Positions 42,502 through 52,299 of a stretch of 64,000 nt of DNA are shown here, one piece after another. Within the stretch, counting starts at the first letter, position 1. Each line of letters begins with the position of its first letter. Under the pieces are notes generated by a model that saw nothing but the letters and a program-made list of their open reading frames with translations, did no database searches and was not told the origin of the DNA. The stretch covers positions 1,922,001 through 1,986,000 of the forward strand of contig NZ_OCNH01000001.1 of assembly GCF_900230225.1 (NCBI RefSeq), written 5' to 3'. The position numbers and the translations under genes were made by a program. Source of the DNA: Spirosoma fluviale (GTDB taxonomy: Bacteria > Bacteroidota > Bacteroidia > Cytophagales > Spirosomataceae).

Positions 42502-43746
42502 ATGAAACTTCTCAATAACCTCACCGTCCGCGTACTGATTGCCATTACGCTGGGTATATTAACCGGCTATTTCTTTCCTGAAACAGCCGCTAAGCTCAAA
42601 CCCCTCGGCGACCTCTTTATCAACCTGATCAAGATGGTCATTGCCCCCATCATATTCCTGACCATTGTGCTGGGAATTAGTAATATGGGCGACCTGAAAA
42701 AGGTAGGTCGGGTAGGCGGTAAAGCACTCCTTTATTTTGAGGTTGTTACCACCGGAGCACTAGCTATTGGGTTAGTATTGGCCAACCTTGTTCGGCCGGG
42801 CGACGGCGTTCAAACGGCGGCTGTGAAAGGGGGCGACATCAGCAAATACACCGAGCAGGGGGCCGGTATGGACTGGACCGAGTTCTTTATTCACATCGTT
42901 CCCAGTAATGCTATCAAGGCGTTTGCCGAAGGTGAGATTTTACAGGTACTGGTTTTCTCCGTCCTTTTTGGCGTTGGCCTGACCCGTATGGGCGAAACCG
43001 GCAGACCACTGATTCTGACATTTGAGCGTCTGTCAAAAGTATTTTTCAATATCCTGGCGGTGGTAATGGTACTGGCTCCGCTGGGCGCTTTTGGCGGAAT
43101 GGCGTTTACGATAGGCAAGTATGGCCTGAGTACACTGCTGCCCCTGGCCAAACTCATGGGAACAGTCTATGCCACCATGATTCTGTTCATCTTCGTTGTG
43201 CTGAACCTAATCCTTCGCTACTATAAAATCAGCCTGTGGGCGGTTCTTAAGTTTATTAAAGAGGAACTGCTGATCGTGCTGGGGACATCATCGTCGGAGT
43301 CGGCGCTGCCGCAGATCATGGATAAGCTGGAAAGTCTGGGTTGTTCCCGCTCGGTGGTAGGGCTGGTAGTGCCCGCCGGGTATTCGTTCAATCTGGACGG
43401 CACGACGATTTACCTGGTCATGGCCACCATCTTTCTGGCGCAGGTCTTTGGTGTTGATTTGACGATCGGTCAGGAGTTAACCATAATTGGCATTCTGATG
43501 GTCACGTCAAAAGGGGCGGCTGGCGTTACAGGCAGCGGTTTCATTGTATTGGCCAGTACACTCACGGCTATAAAAGTAATACCCGTCGAAGGCTTAGCCT
43601 TGTTGCTGGGTGTCGACCGGTTCATGTCCGAAGCCCGTTCCATCACCAACATCATCGGCAATACAGTAGCCACAATCTTTATCGCCAATAACGAAGGCGA
43701 GTTCGACCGGAGTAAGTATGAGCGCGTCCTCAGCCAGGAGGGTTAA
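42502..43746 (+). CDS. Dicarboxylate/amino acid:cation symporter (DAACS)
   Basis: A membrane transporter of 414 residues with eight hydrophobic segments and two re-entrant loops in the DctA/GltP arrangement. Diagnostic segments are INLIKMVIAPIIFLTIVLGI, the serine-rich hairpin loop LGTSSSESALPQIM, the GYSFNLDGTTIYLVMATIFLAQ stretch near residue 300 with the NLDGT motif, and the VDRFMSEARSITNIIGN C-terminal part, which binds substrate and Na+. It moves dicarboxylates, glutamate or aspartate into the cell with sodium or protons. Substrate specificity between DctA and GltP types is not clear. Confidence 0.9.
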   Translation: MKLLNNLTVRVLIAITLGILTGYFFPETAAKLKPLGDLFINLIKMVIAPIIFLTIVLGISNMGDLKKVGRVGGKALLYFEVVTTGALAIGLVLANLVRPGDGVQTAAVKGGDISKYTEQGAGMDWTEFFIHIVPSNAIKAFAEGEILQVLVFSVLFGVGLTRMGETGRPLILTFERLSKVFFNILAVVMVLAPLGAFGGMAFTIGKYGLSTLLPLAKLMGTVYATMILFIFVVLNLILRYYKISLWAVLKFIKEELLIVLGTSSSESALPQIMDKLESLGCSRSVVGLVVPAGYSFNLDGTTIYLVMATIFLAQVFGVDLTIGQELTIIGILMVTSKGAAGVTGSGFIVLASTLTAIKVIPVEGLALLLGVDRFMSEARSITNIIGNTVATIFIANNEGEFDRSKYERVLSQEG

Positions 43747-43758
43747 TAATTGGTTACT

Positions 43759-43817
43759 GGTTAATGGTTATTAGTTAATCGTCATAAGTCATTCCCATCA
43801 ACTAATAACCAATAACC
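43759..43817. repeat. Near-perfect inverted repeat of TTGGTTA words
   Basis: GGTTAATGGTTATTAGT (43759-43775) and ACTAATAACCAATAACC (43801-43817) pair with one mismatch. It lies between two convergent genes, and the 14-base word TTGGTTACTGGTTA just before it is identical to one in the hairpin at 32452-32503. The loop is 25 bases. Confidence 0.7.
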
Positions 43818-43822
43818 GATCA

Positions 43823-44749
43823 CTAGTTAACCTTGTGGTATTCACCTTCTAGCTGGGTTAGTTGTGCTACGGGAATCTCTCCCGTTAGTATTTCGTGCAT
43901 GTTCCGGCGGATCGTCTGGGAGATTTGATTCAGAGGTAGGTCATTGCAGTCAAGCCCGAACGGCTCTTCTATTTCATCACCAATCATCTCAACGCCGAGC
44001 AGGGCGTAGGCGGCAAACGTAGTCGCCAGTATGGTGAAATAAGCATAGGTTTCGACCAGTACAAGCGGCATAATCAGCAGGTACAAGGTGATAAACAGCT
44101 TGATGAAAAAGCTGTAAGAGAAGGGTATAGGCGTATTTTTTATCCGTTCGCAGGAGCCGGTAATGTCCAGAAAAGCCTGATGATAGGTACGGATGGTAAT
44201 TAAGTCGCCATCGGTCAGGATACGCTGCTGTTTAAGCTTCTGCAAACGACGCATCAACTGGGCGGCAATGCGGCTCGGAATGTGCTTAGACTGAGCCAGC
44301 ATTTTTCGATCGTTGCCGCCGGTTTCTTCCAACTCCGTTATGTTCACACCAGTTCGTAGATGCCCCTTGAGTGCCACGGCAAAGTTAGATAGCGCCTTGG
44401 CAAAGAACTGCCGGTTCTCGCGGTCAGTCTCGGGAAGAAGGGCATCCATCAGTACCGCAAAATTTCGGCTGTAATTGACCAGCATACCCCACTGCCGACG
44501 ACCCTCCCAGAAACGGTCATATGCGGTGTTGGTTCGAAACACCAGTAGTAAACTCAGCAGAATTCCCAGTAATGAAAAGAAGGTTCCGTCAATCGGTAAA
44601 TCGATGTTGATCCTGTGCTGGTCAATAAAGGTGATGAGCGTACCATAAGCACCAACCAGAAGAACCCGGCGCAGAAGTACCCGAATAACATAGCTGGTAT
44701 GAAAATGCCGAAGCGCACCTAGCCAGTCTTTAGCGTTGTAAATAACCAC
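43823..44749 (-). CDS. Bestrophin-family ion channel
   Basis: A 308-residue membrane protein of the bestrophin (UPF0187) family: MVIYNAKDWLGALRHFHTSYVIR at the start, LLSLLLVFRTNTAYDRFWEGRRQWGMLVN, and IPFSYSFFIKLFITLYLLIMPLVL, characteristic of the family with four membrane helices. Bacterial bestrophins form pentameric cation channels. The start codon is GTG at 44749. No obvious promoter. It converges on the symporter gene. Confidence 0.88.
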   Translation of the reverse strand: MVIYNAKDWLGALRHFHTSYVIRVLLRRVLLVGAYGTLITFIDQHRINIDLPIDGTFFSLLGILLSLLLVFRTNTAYDRFWEGRRQWGMLVNYSRNFAVLMDALLPETDRENRQFFAKALSNFAVALKGHLRTGVNITELEETGGNDRKMLAQSKHIPSRIAAQLMRRLQKLKQQRILTDGDLITIRTYHQAFLDITGSCERIKNTPIPFSYSFFIKLFITLYLLIMPLVLVETYAYFTILATTFAAYALLGVEMIGDEIEEPFGLDCNDLPLNQISQTIRRNMHEILTGEIPVAQLTQLEGEYHKVN

Positions 44750-44945
44750 AATTTAATGAGTAGATGAGTAAAGATTGGTAACCAAATAGATGGATAACTA
44801 AGATACAAATCAGCCACTTACCAGAGCTTGAATATCTGGTTTATCGCTTAAGCGGACATTTTTTAGATTTATTTTTAGAATTAGTTAAACCATTCATGGG
44901 CGAATTGTTCAAAAGGGCAAATACAACCTGAAACATTTCACTACC

Positions 44946-45464
44946 ATGAAAAAAGTACTGATCACAGCTGCCACATTCGTTGTCTTACTTTCGACCGGCG
45001 CTTGGGCACAGCGCTATGGCTACCCTTCACCCAATTCCAGATACCCATCACAGCCGGGTTACAACCAGCAACCAGACTATAACCAGAACCGGAATTATCC
45101 GGATTATGGCCAGCCGAATTACAATTACGACTATGATGATTACCGGTTTGATCGTCATCTGGAGTGGTGGGATCGTGAGTTGAACCTGACTCGTCGGCAG
45201 GAGCGCGAAATTCGCAGAATCCGCGAGCGGTTTAGTCAGCAAACGCAAAACATTGATGCCCGCGACCCACGCCAGCGTGATTTCTTCCGCCAGGCCAGAC
45301 AGCGCGAATTTATCGACATGATGGCCGTTCTCGGACCGGAGCAGCGTGACCGGGTTATTGAGCGGATGCGGCCTTACGAGCGAATGGCCGACCGGGGACG
45401 AGGATACGGCAATGGCGGCTACGGAAATAACCGTGGATCAGGAAACAGGCCTTTTGGCTATTAA
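44946..45464 (+). CDS. Exported Spy/CpxP-like small protein
   Basis: A 172-residue protein with signal peptide (MKKVLITAATFVVLLSTGAWAQ). Residues 24-65 are a low-complexity Tyr/Asn/Gln/Pro tract with repeats such as NQQPDYNQNRNYPDY. Then a charged helical part: LNLTRRQEREIRRIRERF and VLGPEQRDRVIERMRP resemble the LTxxQ repeats of the Spy/CpxP family of periplasmic chaperones. It ends with a Gly/Asn/Arg-rich tail. The family call rests on these two short motifs and the size only. Periplasmic location expected; probably stress-induced. Confidence 0.6.
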   Translation: MKKVLITAATFVVLLSTGAWAQRYGYPSPNSRYPSQPGYNQQPDYNQNRNYPDYGQPNYNYDYDDYRFDRHLEWWDRELNLTRRQEREIRRIRERFSQQTQNIDARDPRQRDFFRQARQREFIDMMAVLGPEQRDRVIERMRPYERMADRGRGYGNGGYGNNRGSGNRPFGY

Positions 45465-45485
45465 TTTAAAGAAGGGAGAGGAGTA

Positions 45486-45512
45486 AACGGTCGGCCATTT
45501 TGGCTGGCCGTT
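45486..45512 (+). terminator. Terminator of the Spy-like gene
   Basis: AACGGTCGGCCA (45486-45497) and TGGCTGGCCGTT (45501-45512) form a stem with two mismatched or wobble positions, and a T run follows (TTTT). It is 21 bases after the stop codon. Confidence 0.7.
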
Positions 45513-45595
45513 TTTTGTTTATCTACTTAGTATTACTCAAAGGTTAGAAGTTCTGGGAAACTCTATCTGCTAAACAACTGAATTTAAGCAAAAAA

Positions 45596-45623
45596 AAGCC
45601 CGGTATCTTCAGACGCCGGGCTT
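45596..45623 (-). terminator. Terminator of gltBD
   Basis: AAGCCCGG (45596-45603) and CCGGGCTT (45616-45623) are exact complements; on the minus strand the stem is followed by a run of T. It is 23 bases after the gltD stop codon. Confidence 0.75.
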
Positions 45624-45645
45624 GTGATTCAACGTAAGTTTTATA

Positions 45646-47136
45646 CTACTCCACGGCAATCATCGAAACGGCTTTCGCTTCGAGCATGGTTTCACCCATG
45701 AGGTAGCAGTCGGCAGCACGGGCGGCTTCGCGGCCTTCCGAGATTGCCCACACCACCAGCGATTGACCCCGGCGCATGTCGCCAGCGGCAAATACCTTCG
45801 GGTTCACCGTCGATTGGTAGTTGGTCGCTTTTACGTTGCCGCGCTCGTCGTATTCGACGCCCAGGTCGTCGAGCAGACCGTTGTGTTGAGGGTGCAGGAA
45901 ACCCGCAGCCAGCAGAGCCAGTTCGCAGGGGATGTCGCGCTCGGAGCCGGGCAACTCAACCATCTGCATGCGGCCGTTCTCGTTTTTCCAGGTCAGATCA
46001 ACGATGCGCATGGCTTTCAGGTTGCCGTTTTCGTCGCCGATGAATTCTTTGGTGTTGATGGACCAGTGCCGGTCGCAGCCTTCCTCGTGCGAGGTGCTGG
46101 TGCGGAGCATCATGGGCCAGTTTGGCCAGGGTGTATTTTCGGCCCGGTCTTTAGGCGGCATCGGCATCAGCTCAATTTGCGTGACGCTGGCCGCGCCGTG
46201 CCGGTTAGAGGTACCTACGCAGTCGGAACCGGTATCGCCACCACCAATCACCACCACGTTCTTGTTCGTCGCCAGTAATTCACCATCGCCGTATTTGGCC
46301 CCCTGATGATCGACTTCAACGGGTAAGCTCGCATTGCGTTTATTCTGCTGGCTTAGGAACTCCATCGCCGGGTAGATACCCTTCAGGTTACGGCCCGGAA
46401 TTGGCAGATCGCGCGGAACGGTCGAGCCGCCAGTGAGCATGACCAGATCGAACTGATCCAGCAGCGCGTTGGCTTTGATGTCGACGCCCACGTTGACTCC
46501 CGTTTTGAAGGTAATGCCTTCCGCTTCCATCACCGCCAGACGACGGTCGATGGTCCATTTTTCGAGTTTAAAATCAGGGATACCGTAACGCAGCAGTCCA
46601 CCAATCTGGTCGGCCCGTTCAAAAACAGTGACCGTATGACCAGCTTTGTTCAGTTGGGCAGCGGCTGCCAGACCGGCAGGTCCCGAACCAATGACCGCAA
46701 TTTGCTTGCCTGTCCGCTCTTTTGGGGGCTTTGGCGTAACATACCCTTGTGCAAAGGCCACTTCGGCAATTGATTTCTCAATGAACTCGATGGCAACGGG
46801 GGGCTTGTTAATGCCTAACACGCAGGACGCTTCGCAGGGAGCCGGGCAAATGCGACCCGTAAACTCCGGAAAGTTGTTCGTCGACGAAAGGATTTCGTAG
46901 GCATAAGCCCAGTTCTGTTCGTAGACGGCGTCATTGAATTCCGGGATGATGTTTCCGAGCGGACAACCGCTGTGGCAGAACGGCGTACCGCAGTCCATAC
47001 AACGGGCAGCCTGACGCTGCGAGTCCTGTTCAGAAAACGGAACTTCAATTTCTTTGTAGTCGTGTATCCGCTCCTGCGGGTCGCGCTTTTTAGGTAATTC
47101 GCGCGTAAATTCTAAAAATCCGGTAGGTTTTCCCAT
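45646..47136 (-). CDS. gltD: Glutamate synthase small subunit
   Basis: The FAD- and NADPH-dependent small chain of glutamate synthase, 496 residues: two 4Fe-4S cluster motifs (CMDCGTPFCHSGCPLGN and CPAPCEASCVLGIN), the FAD motif GSGPAGLAAA and the NADPH motif GGGDTGSDCVG. It passes electrons from NADPH to the large subunit. The start ATG at 47136 (MGKPTGFLEFTRE) is the standard one; a longer frame to 47151 would reach the gltB stop. It follows gltB by 15 bases and is surely cotranscribed. A terminator lies 23 bases beyond its stop codon. Confidence 0.95.
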   Translation of the reverse strand: MGKPTGFLEFTRELPKKRDPQERIHDYKEIEVPFSEQDSQRQAARCMDCGTPFCHSGCPLGNIIPEFNDAVYEQNWAYAYEILSSTNNFPEFTGRICPAPCEASCVLGINKPPVAIEFIEKSIAEVAFAQGYVTPKPPKERTGKQIAVIGSGPAGLAAAAQLNKAGHTVTVFERADQIGGLLRYGIPDFKLEKWTIDRRLAVMEAEGITFKTGVNVGVDIKANALLDQFDLVMLTGGSTVPRDLPIPGRNLKGIYPAMEFLSQQNKRNASLPVEVDHQGAKYGDGELLATNKNVVVIGGGDTGSDCVGTSNRHGAASVTQIELMPMPPKDRAENTPWPNWPMMLRTSTSHEEGCDRHWSINTKEFIGDENGNLKAMRIVDLTWKNENGRMQMVELPGSERDIPCELALLAAGFLHPQHNGLLDDLGVEYDERGNVKATNYQSTVNPKVFAAGDMRRGQSLVVWAISEGREAARAADCYLMGETMLEAKAVSMIAVE

Positions 47137-47151
47137 ATCACTACTTGGCAC

Positions 47152-50100
47152 TTACCCGTGCGTCACATCTACGGTTATGTCCTGATAAACAATGTTCTTG
47201 TCACGAATCTGATCGGCCAGTGAGATACCCCGTCCGGCGAGTGCCTTTTTGAAATCGGTTGGCATCACTTTCACAAACCGGCCAATTTGGTCATCCCAGT
47301 TCTCAATAAGGGCCAGTGCCAGGTTACTCGTCGTGTACTGGAAGTGCTTCTCGACGTATTCCCGGATAATGCCCTGATCTTCGTCGGTGAGCGACTCCAG
47401 GTTCACCATTTCGGGGTTCACTTTCGAGGCAAAAGTTTCGTCTTTATCGTAGACATAAGCCACCCCGCCCGACATACCAGCCGCGAAGTTGCGGCCCGTT
47501 TGCCCGAGTATGATAACCAGACCACCCGTCATGTATTCGAGACCGTGGTCGCCCACGCCTTCTACCACGACTTTGGCACCCGAGTTGCGCACGCAGAAAC
47601 GCTCGCCTGCCATACCGCGAATAAACGCTTCGCCTGAAGTTGCGCCGTAGAACGACACGTTACCAACGATGCTGTTTTCTTCCGGTTTAAACTGGGCGGT
47701 GCGGTCCGGGTAGACGATCAACTGAGCACCGCAAAGGCCTTTACCGAAGTAGTCGTTCGCGTCTCCTTCCAGTTCCAGTTTGATACCCGCCGTAGCGAAG
47801 GCTCCGAAACTCTGGCCCGCCGTACCCCGCAGTTTGACATGGATGGTGCTGTCGGGCAGGCCCGGCCCACCGTACACTTTGGAGATTTCGTTGGACAACA
47901 TCGTACCAATGCTCCGGTCGATGTTCTGAACCGGGAATTCACCATACACGGCTTCTGCCGAGGCCAATGCCGGTTGAGCCAGTTCGATCAGTTTGCGGTC
48001 GAGGACGTCATCCAGGTAATGATTTTGCTCTTCCTGCTTGTAAAGGGCCACATCGAGATTGGTGGGCTCTTTGTACAGCAGGGCATTCAGGTTAACTTTC
48101 TTATATTTCCAGTGCGGCAGGTTGTCGCGGAGTTCGAGCATCTGGGCCTGTCCCACCATTTCGTTGATGGTCCGGAAACCCAGTTCAGCCATGATCTCGC
48201 GCAGTTCCATGGCCAGGAAGGTGAACATGTTCACGACATGCTCGGGCTTACCCGTAAACAGGGCGCGAAGCTCTTTATTCTGCGTCGCCACGCCCACCGG
48301 ACAGGTGTTCAGGTGACATTTCCGCATCATGATACAACCCGTTGCGACCAGGGCCGCCGTAGCTACACCGAATTCTTCGGCACCCAGCAGGGCAGCAATT
48401 GCCAGATCCCGACCGGTACGCATTTGCCCATCGGCCTGTACCGTTACGCGACCGCGCAGTTTATTACGAACGAGCGTCTGGTGTGCTTCGGCCAGACCAA
48501 GCTCCCACGGCAGACCCGCGTGACGGATCGACGACAGGGGAGATGCTCCCGTACCGCCATCGTGTCCCGAAATCAGGATATGGTCGGCGTGGGCTTTCGC
48601 AACACCGGCAGCAATTGTACCGACACCCGCTTCCGACACGAGCTTCACACTGATGCGGGCGGCTCGGTTGGCGTTCTTGAGGTCGGAAATAAGCTGGGCC
48701 AGATCCTCAATCGAGTAAATGTCGTGGTGAGGAGGGGGCGAAATCAGGCCCACACCGGGCGTAGAGTGACGCGTCCGGCCAATCCAGTCGTCTACCTTAA
48801 AGCCGGGCAACTGACCACCTTCGCCGGGTTTGGCACCCTGCGCCATTTTAATCTGAAGTTCACGGGCGTTGGTCAGGTAATAGCTCGTGACACCGAAACG
48901 GCCCGAGGCCACCTGCTTGATGCCAGAATTCATGCTGTCGCCGTTTTCGAGCGGGGTGTAGCGTAGTTCATCTTCGCCACCTTCGCCCGAGTTGCTTTTA
49001 CCGCCGATGCGGTTCATCGCAATGGCGAGGGTCGTGTGGGCTTCCCACGAGATCGACCCGAACGACATAGCACCTGTTGCAAAGCGTTTGAAGATGCTTT
49101 CGATAGGTTCCACTTCCTCGATGGGGACAGCCGCCCCTTTCTTGAATTTCAGCAGACCCCGCAACGTGATGGCTTTTTGAGTCTGGTCGTCGATCAGCTT
49201 CGAGTATTTCTTGAAGATCGAATAATCGTTCTTCTTAGTCGACTGTTGTAGCAGGTGAATGGTATCCGGATTGAAGATGTGCTTTTCGCCCCGTTGCTTC
49301 CATTGGTAAATACCCCCCACTTCCAGACGTGGTGCCGATACCGGCATGTCCGGGAAGGCCACACAGTGCCGCACCAGAATTTCGCGGGCAATTTCGTCCA
49401 GCCCCATCCCGCCAATGCGCGAAACGGTACCGGTGAAATAACGGCTCACTACTTCTTCGTTCAGACCCAGACATTCGAAGATCATGGCACCCTGATACGA
49501 CTGAAGCGTGGAGATACCCATCTTCGAGAAGATTTTGAGCAACTCGCCGTTAACCGCTTTAATATAGTTTTTGAAGAGCTTGTCGAGGTCGTAATCCACG
49601 GCCAGCAAGCCTTTCTCTTTCATGTTGGCAATCGTCTCGAATGCCATGTAGGGGTTTACACCCGATGCGCCGTAGCCAATCAGGGTAGCCACGTGGTGCG
49701 TTTCCCACACATCGCCCGCTTCGACCACGATACCAACTTTACCCCGCAAGCCCTGACGAATGAGGTAGTGGTGAATAGCTGAGGTCGACAGCAGCGAGGG
49801 AATAGGCGCGTGGCTGGAGTCGATGGCACGGTCGGATAGTACCAGAATCGAGTACCCATCCTGAATGGCGTCTTCGGCATAGCGGCAGATCCGGTCGAGT
49901 GCCCGTTCCAGGGATTTCCCTTCACCGTCGGCGGTGAACAGACAGTTGATGGTTTTAGCCTGGAAGTTGGGCTTATCGATAAACCGGAGTTTGTCGAACT
50001 CTTTGGTGGTCAGCACCGGCTGGTCTAGCTCAACCTGACGGCAATGCTTGGGCGATTCGCTCAGCAGGTTATAGGTAGCACCAACAAACGAAATGAGCGA

Positions 50101-51726
50101 CATGATCGACCGCTCCCGAATCGAGTCGATGGGCGGGTTAGTGACCTGAGCAAACAACTGCTTGAAGTAGTGGCTCATGTGCTGGCTCTGTTCCGACAGG
50201 ATGGCCAGCGGCACATCGGTACCCATGGAACCGAGCGCTTCTTTGCCCGTTTCGACCATTGGGGCCAGAATCATGCGCAAATCTTCGGACGTAAAGCCGA
50301 AGGCCTGCTGCATCCGAAGCAACTTGGCCGGATCGTAATTGCTGTACTGCCGGATGGGCGCTTCGAGGTCCTGAATCCGAACCTTGTTTTCATCCAGCCA
50401 TTGCTGATAGGGCTGACGGCCAGCCATTTCAGCTTTAATTTCTTCATCGGCCACAATCCGTCCCTGTTCCATATCGACCAGGAACATTTTGCCGGGTTGC
50501 AGACGGCCTTTCGATACGACCGTAGCCGGATCAATATCGAGAACCCCCACTTCTGACGCCATAATAACGACATCTTCATTGGTCACCCAGAACCGCGATG
50601 GGCGAAGGCCATTCCGGTCGAGAGTAGCGCCAACGATACGGCCATCCGTAAAGGAAATCGACGCCGGGCCATCCCAGGGCTCAATCAGGGCCGCGTGGAA
50701 TTCGTAGAACGCCTTCCGGTACGGGTCCATGTGTTCGTTGCCATCCCAGGCTTCCGGAACGAGCATCATCATCACGTGCGGCAATGACCGCCCGCTCATG
50801 ACCAGCAATTCAATGGCATTGTCGAGGTTAGCTGAGTCGGACTGGCGCTGGTCGCAGATGGGCAGCAACATGTCCATTTCGTCTTTCGTAAACTTCGACG
50901 ATTCCAGCAACCCTTCGGCGGCTTTCATCCAGTTTACGTTCCCGCGTACCGTGTTGATTTCGCCGTTGTGGGCGATATACCGGAACGGCTGGGCCAATTT
51001 CCAGGACGGAAAGGTGTTGGTCGAGAAGCGGGAGTGAACCACGCCCAGCGCCGATACCACCTCCTCATTCTGAAGATCGGGGAAATAGGGTTCCAATTGT
51101 AAAGTCGTCAGCTGCCCCTTGTACGTAATGGTCCGGCAGGAGAGTGACGAGAAATAGAACGTATCGACACCGGCTATCGTCTCGTTGATGATGCGGGTGC
51201 TGTAGTTCCGGAGAATGTAAAGTTTACGCTCAAAATCGTCTGCGTTGGTGATGTCGGCCGGGCGTTTGATAAACACCTGCTCCATTTGCGGCTCGGCGGA
51301 CTTCGATCCGTTACCGAGGTCGCTGTTGTTTACCGGTACAACCCGGTAGCAAAGAAGCTCAAGGTTGAGCATCTTCATTTTCCGGTTGAGCACGGCCCGG
51401 CATTCTTCGCGAAGCCAGACATCTTTTGGAAAATAGACCATGCCTACACCGTATTCGAGTGCAGGAGGGAGGTGAACGCCCAGCTTACGGGTTTCATCCA
51501 CAAAGAATTCGTGCGGAATCTGGATGAGCAGACCGGCACCATCGCCGGAATTCGGCTCGGAACCAACTGCACCCCGGTGCTCCATACGCCGAAGCATCTG
51601 AAGGGCATCCGAAACAATCTTGTGGGACTTGCGGCCTTTGATATGGGCCACGAAGCCGATACCGCAGTTGTCGTGTTCAAACTCAGGGCGGTAGAGCCCC
51701 GCCAATTGGTCAACCTGATCAGACAT
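47152..51726 (-). CDS. gltB: Glutamate synthase large subunit
   Basis: The large chain of NADPH-dependent glutamate synthase, which makes two glutamates from glutamine and 2-oxoglutarate. Length 1524 residues from the chosen ATG at 51726. After a propeptide-like 20 residues comes DNCGIGFVAHIKG, where C21 should be the processed N-terminal nucleophile of the glutamine amidotransferase domain. In the centre there is the FMN domain (GEGGEDELRYTP, KMAQGAKPGEGGQLPG), and the 3Fe-4S cluster Cys residues lie in CIMMRKCHLNTCPVGVAT; the C-terminal GXGXG repeats (GTAGQSFGAF, GANDYFGKGL-like) close the chain. The frame extends upstream to 51918, but that part has no family similarity. Confidence 0.95.
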   Translation of the reverse strand: MSDQVDQLAGLYRPEFEHDNCGIGFVAHIKGRKSHKIVSDALQMLRRMEHRGAVGSEPNSGDGAGLLIQIPHEFFVDETRKLGVHLPPALEYGVGMVYFPKDVWLREECRAVLNRKMKMLNLELLCYRVVPVNNSDLGNGSKSAEPQMEQVFIKRPADITNADDFERKLYILRNYSTRIINETIAGVDTFYFSSLSCRTITYKGQLTTLQLEPYFPDLQNEEVVSALGVVHSRFSTNTFPSWKLAQPFRYIAHNGEINTVRGNVNWMKAAEGLLESSKFTKDEMDMLLPICDQRQSDSANLDNAIELLVMSGRSLPHVMMMLVPEAWDGNEHMDPYRKAFYEFHAALIEPWDGPASISFTDGRIVGATLDRNGLRPSRFWVTNEDVVIMASEVGVLDIDPATVVSKGRLQPGKMFLVDMEQGRIVADEEIKAEMAGRQPYQQWLDENKVRIQDLEAPIRQYSNYDPAKLLRMQQAFGFTSEDLRMILAPMVETGKEALGSMGTDVPLAILSEQSQHMSHYFKQLFAQVTNPPIDSIRERSIMSLISFVGATYNLLSESPKHCRQVELDQPVLTTKEFDKLRFIDKPNFQAKTINCLFTADGEGKSLERALDRICRYAEDAIQDGYSILVLSDRAIDSSHAPIPSLLSTSAIHHYLIRQGLRGKVGIVVEAGDVWETHHVATLIGYGASGVNPYMAFETIANMKEKGLLAVDYDLDKLFKNYIKAVNGELLKIFSKMGISTLQSYQGAMIFECLGLNEEVVSRYFTGTVSRIGGMGLDEIAREILVRHCVAFPDMPVSAPRLEVGGIYQWKQRGEKHIFNPDTIHLLQQSTKKNDYSIFKKYSKLIDDQTQKAITLRGLLKFKKGAAVPIEEVEPIESIFKRFATGAMSFGSISWEAHTTLAIAMNRIGGKSNSGEGGEDELRYTPLENGDSMNSGIKQVASGRFGVTSYYLTNARELQIKMAQGAKPGEGGQLPGFKVDDWIGRTRHSTPGVGLISPPPHHDIYSIEDLAQLISDLKNANRAARISVKLVSEAGVGTIAAGVAKAHADHILISGHDGGTGASPLSSIRHAGLPWELGLAEAHQTLVRNKLRGRVTVQADGQMRTGRDLAIAALLGAEEFGVATAALVATGCIMMRKCHLNTCPVGVATQNKELRALFTGKPEHVVNMFTFLAMELREIMAELGFRTINEMVGQAQMLELRDNLPHWKYKKVNLNALLYKEPTNLDVALYKQEEQNHYLDDVLDRKLIELAQPALASAEAVYGEFPVQNIDRSIGTMLSNEISKVYGGPGLPDSTIHVKLRGTAGQSFGAFATAGIKLELEGDANDYFGKGLCGAQLIVYPDRTAQFKPEENSIVGNVSFYGATSGEAFIRGMAGERFCVRNSGAKVVVEGVGDHGLEYMTGGLVIILGQTGRNFAAGMSGGVAYVYDKDETFASKVNPEMVNLESLTDEDQGIIREYVEKHFQYTTSNLALALIENWDDQIGRFVKVMPTDFKKALAGRGISLADQIRDKNIVYQDITVDVTHG

Positions 51727-51827
51727 GGTCGTAACAGTGTTGGGTAAGGCCGTTGTGCTTTTTGACTTTGATTGCCAAAATCGCAAAGAACTAGGGCGAA
51801 AATTAAGAAAATCTAAATTAACAAGGT

Positions 51828-51890
51828 AGCCTGGCGTTAAACTAAAGCAGAAGATACAGCCAGGCTGACGGGCGTTTGTGACAAAGTCAC
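51828..51890. promoter_or_regulatory. Leader hairpin and palindrome upstream of gltB
   Basis: AGCCTGGC (51828-51835) and GCCAGGCT (51859-51866) are exact complements, and GTGACAAAGTCAC (51878-51890) is a perfect palindrome with a three-base centre. Both lie 100-165 bases before the gltB start on the minus strand. They may be a leader structure and an operator, but no promoter of the standard form is clear. Confidence 0.3.
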
Positions 51891-52261
51891 GCAATATACT
51901 ACTAAAAAAATTTGGCAAAAACAGCCTTTGCCAGAATTTTATAGTTAGCGGTATTTATTGTGATTTTGATTATAATTCTTCTTGGGAAATGACAATTTGT
52001 AAACCAGGTGGGTAATGATTCGTATCAAAATAGTGGGGTTGTCAGCCATTTTTTTGTCCTTCTCAAGTATACGTTTAGTGCGTTGACAAACAGCAGGCAG
52101 TTCCTTTAAGATTGAGACGAAAACTTCAATTAAGTGGAGGTCTAAAAGCGGGTTTCCCGTGCCTGAAACTTTGGTGCTATTATGGTGTCAGGCCTTTTAT
52201 GGGTATAGTATTCTACGTTAGAGAAACCAAAAACACAGGGTACAACAGGTAGTAAGGGTAC
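51891..52261. other. Intergenic region between gltB and tRNA-Lys
   Basis: No gene or clear structure is visible. The region is AT-rich with scattered short runs; some of it must hold the promoter of gltB. I found no perfect match to TAnnTTTG on the minus strand. Confidence 0.5.
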
Positions 52262-52289
52262 AAAAAAAGCCGCTCAATGAGCGGCTTTT
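52262..52289 (-). terminator. Terminator downstream of tRNA-Lys
   Basis: AAAAAAAGCCGCTC and GAGCGGCTTTT enclose AAT; on the minus strand the hairpin stem GCCGCTCA/TGAGCGGC is followed by a T run. It starts 11 bases beyond the tRNA 3' end. Confidence 0.75.
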
Positions 52290-52299
52290 GAGGTTTTGT

